Shown here: piece after piece, positions 26,951 to 28,354 of the stretch
Layout: each line of letters begins with the position of its first letter
Position numbering within the stretch: position 1 is the first letter of the stretch
Source of the DNA: a virus
DNA length: 28,354 nt
Virus record (IMG/VR): IMGVR_UViG_3300036398_000939
Coordinates: 1-28,354 of that record
Direction: 5' to 3' (one strand)
Made by a program: the position numbers and the translations under genes
Notes under the pieces: generated by a model
Databases searched by the model: none
The model's input: only the letters and a program-made list of their open reading frames with translations
Told to the model about the DNA's origin: nothing

Positions 26951-28268
26951 TTTCGCTTCCTATGAAATCGTATGTCTTTCCAGTGAGTTCATTGATTGGT
27001 TGAACTCCGGTTAGCAGCTGCCATCGTTTACAGATTACATCTGCGTAGATTGGGTCAAGTTCTACGATCGCTGACTTCATTCCTAGAGAATGAGCTGCGA
27101 TCAGTGTCGATCCTGATCCGCCGAATGGATCCAGCACTAGCGATTCGCTGTTTGCTGAATTGCTTAGGATTCTGGTTATCAAGTTTACTGGCTTCATCGT
27201 TGGATGTTCTGAGTTCCGGCGTGGTCTTGGTTCTCTTATCACTGTTGATGTGCTTCGTGCTGTTTCAATAATGTTTACGAGTTCTGTTTTGCTTAGGGTT
27301 TCTAGTTCCTTTGTTGCAAAGTCTAGAACTGTTGAATCGTTGAATGGCCCATACCAAGGATGTGCTGCGCCTGGCTTCCATCCGTAGATGATTGGTTCAT
27401 GTTGCCAGTTGTAATCTTGGCGGCTAAGTACGAAGTTGTCTTTCACCCAAATCAGTATTTGTTTGAGCATCCATCCTGCACCGGCAAGTGTCGTTCTGAA
27501 TGCTTGGCCGCTTGAGTCTGCGTGGCAAACATAGATTGGGCATCCTGCTTTCGCGTTCTGGTACATGGCTGCGTAGACCGCGAGCAGGAAGGATTCAAAT
27601 TCTAGTTCTGTCATTGCGTCGTTCTGGATTGTTAGTCCTTCACTGGTTCCGCCTGTGTATGCGACGTTGTATGGCGGATCTGTGAAGATGCAATCTGCCA
27701 GTTTGTTATCTAGCGCCTTTGCCAGGATCGCTGGATCCGTTGAGTCTCCAACCACTAATCTGTGCGGCCCTAGAATCCATACGTCGCCTTCGATGCTGTG
27801 CGCCTGGCGTGGTTTGCCTGGTGCTTCATCTAGATCGCCAGTCATCGGTATCTCTTCTACCGGTATTTTCAGAATCTCTGCGATCGCTTCTGCGCTGTAG
27901 CCTGCGTCGCTTACCAATTCGGGATCGACGTTTACGAGCTGCGAGATCATTTCGCGAAGCGCTTCTTCGTCGTAGGTTCCAAGTTCCGCTGTGCGGTTAT
28001 CGGCTAGTGCGAATGCTTTAGCTGTGCTGTCGTCATCGTCTGTCCAGACGACCGCGATCTCTGTCCAGCCAAGTTGCTTCGCTGCTTTCCATGTGTGGTT
28101 GCCGGCGATGATGGTTCCGTCGCTGTGTCTGGCCACCACCGGCTTTCGCTGTCCGAAGCGTTCTAGCGATCGGGCTACGGCGGCCACGTCGCCTATGCGT
28201 GGGTTTCCTGGCAGTGGATGCAGATCGTCGATCGGCGTTGCCAGAGCTTGCAGGTTTTCATTGATCAT
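26943..28268 (-). CDS. ParB/Srx-like domain fused to a DNA methyltransferase, 441 aa
   Basis: Residues 1-95 are a ParB N-terminal-like domain (IDDLHPLPGNPRIGDV, then RKPVVARHSDGTIIAGNHTW), often fused to phage methyltransferases. From about 160 comes the catalytic part: FTDPPYNVAYTG with DPPY at 197-200, then HPTMKP at 355-360 and DPFGGSGST (380-388), the AdoMet-binding motif. DPPY lying N-terminal to FGGSGS is the beta-class order. It probably methylates adenine N6 or cytosine N4 to protect phage DNA or to mark packaging sites. An AAGGGGGAA site precedes the start. It is the first gene of the packaging operon. Confidence 0.92.
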   Translation of the reverse strand: MINENLQALATPIDDLHPLPGNPRIGDVAAVARSLERFGQRKPVVARHSDGTIIAGNHTWKAAKQLGWTEIAVVWTDDDDSTAKAFALADNRTAELGTYDEEALREMISQLVNVDPELVSDAGYSAEAIAEILKIPVEEIPMTGDLDEAPGKPRQAHSIEGDVWILGPHRLVVGDSTDPAILAKALDNKLADCIFTDPPYNVAYTGGTSEGLTIQNDAMTELEFESFLLAVYAAMYQNAKAGCPIYVCHADSSGQAFRTTLAGAGWMLKQILIWVKDNFVLSRQDYNWQHEPIIYGWKPGAAHPWYGPFNDSTVLDFATKELETLSKTELVNIIETARSTSTVIREPRPRRNSEHPTMKPVNLITRILSNSANSESLVLDPFGGSGSTLIAAHSLGMKSAIVELDPIYADVICKRWQLLTGVQPINELTGKTYDFIGSENG

Positions 28269-28354
28269 ATTTCCCCCTTGTTTTTATTCTATCGTGCCAA
28301 CCCTAAAAATCCCTGAACTGCGCAGATGTGCGAAGTCGGGGCGTCGGGGTGAAC
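28269..28354 (-). promoter_or_regulatory. Upstream region of the packaging operon with a possible -10 box
   Basis: TAGAAT (minus strand, 28286-28291) matches five of six bases of a -10 box, ten bases or so before an AAGGGGGAA ribosome-binding site. No good -35 was found at normal spacing (AGGGAT is the nearest). The rest is GC-rich DNA running off the window. Confidence 0.3.

Noticed and set aside
1-28354. CRISPR array suggested by the Cas4-like nuclease
   Set aside because: No regularly spaced direct repeats were seen in any intergenic region, and no other cas-type gene is present.
1-28354. Explaining GAGCTGC by Ala-Ala or Gln-Leu codon preference
   Set aside because: The heptamer uses all three frames and keeps its orientation in plus-strand genes, so amino-acid or codon preference cannot account for it on its own.

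Overview
The window is a nearly gapless stretch of a tailed-phage (siphovirus) genome or an integrated copy of one. The capsid genes are of HK97 type, and the long tape measure plus a two-part tail assembly chaperone indicate a long non-contractile tail. Three things point to an actinobacterial host: a WhiB-family iron-sulfur regulator (found only in Actinobacteria and their phages), a PD-(D/E)XK nuclease and small genes of types I associate with actinophages, and roughly balanced base composition. A tail-tip gene (9456-9764) resembles proteins common in aquatic phages, so a freshwater or marine actinobacterium is my guess; that part is inference. No integrase, tRNA, rRNA, CRISPR array or insertion sequence was seen.

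Most genes are on the minus strand and read from the right end leftward. Right arm, 28.3 to 17.1 kb: ParB-like/DNA methyltransferase fusion, small and large terminase, a 46-residue membrane protein, portal, a three-part prohead protease with a probable internal start, major capsid protein, a strong hairpin, a glycosyltransferase, a 41-residue ORF, head-tail connector, tail terminator, a small unknown protein, two tandem major tail proteins and a tail assembly chaperone pair joined by a -1 frameshift on C CCA AAT. Middle, 17.1 to 8.0 kb: HK97 gp10-like protein, tape measure with a 34-residue repeat, minor tail protein, a tail fibre and three related receptor-binding-type proteins, small tail-tip genes, then a lysis cassette (CHAP endolysin flanked by two holin candidates). 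Next, 8.0 to 5.4 kb: a DUF6378-like protein and three sugar-related genes (two glycosyltransferases and a nucleotide-sugar epimerase/dehydratase).

A cassette of eight small genes on the plus strand (3745-5330) interrupts this order. It contains a GTG-started ribbon-helix-helix protein, two zinc-ribbon proteins and two membrane proteins, and ends at a good rho-independent terminator. It diverges from a leftward operon (3502 to 1 and beyond) carrying a Holliday-junction-resolvase-like nuclease, the WhiB protein, a transglycosylase-like protein, a Cas4/RecB-like nuclease with four cysteines, and an SSB-like protein cut by the window edge. That operon looks like replication, recombination and regulation. 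Many neighbouring genes overlap as ATGA or TAATG, which suggests translational coupling.

The most unexpected signal is a heptamer rather than a gene. GAGCTGC occurs about 30 times on the plus strand by my hand scan, and its reverse complement was not found. It lies in all three codon frames and keeps the same physical orientation inside the plus-strand genes, so codon use alone does not explain it. It may be a Chi-like or other polar DNA motif.
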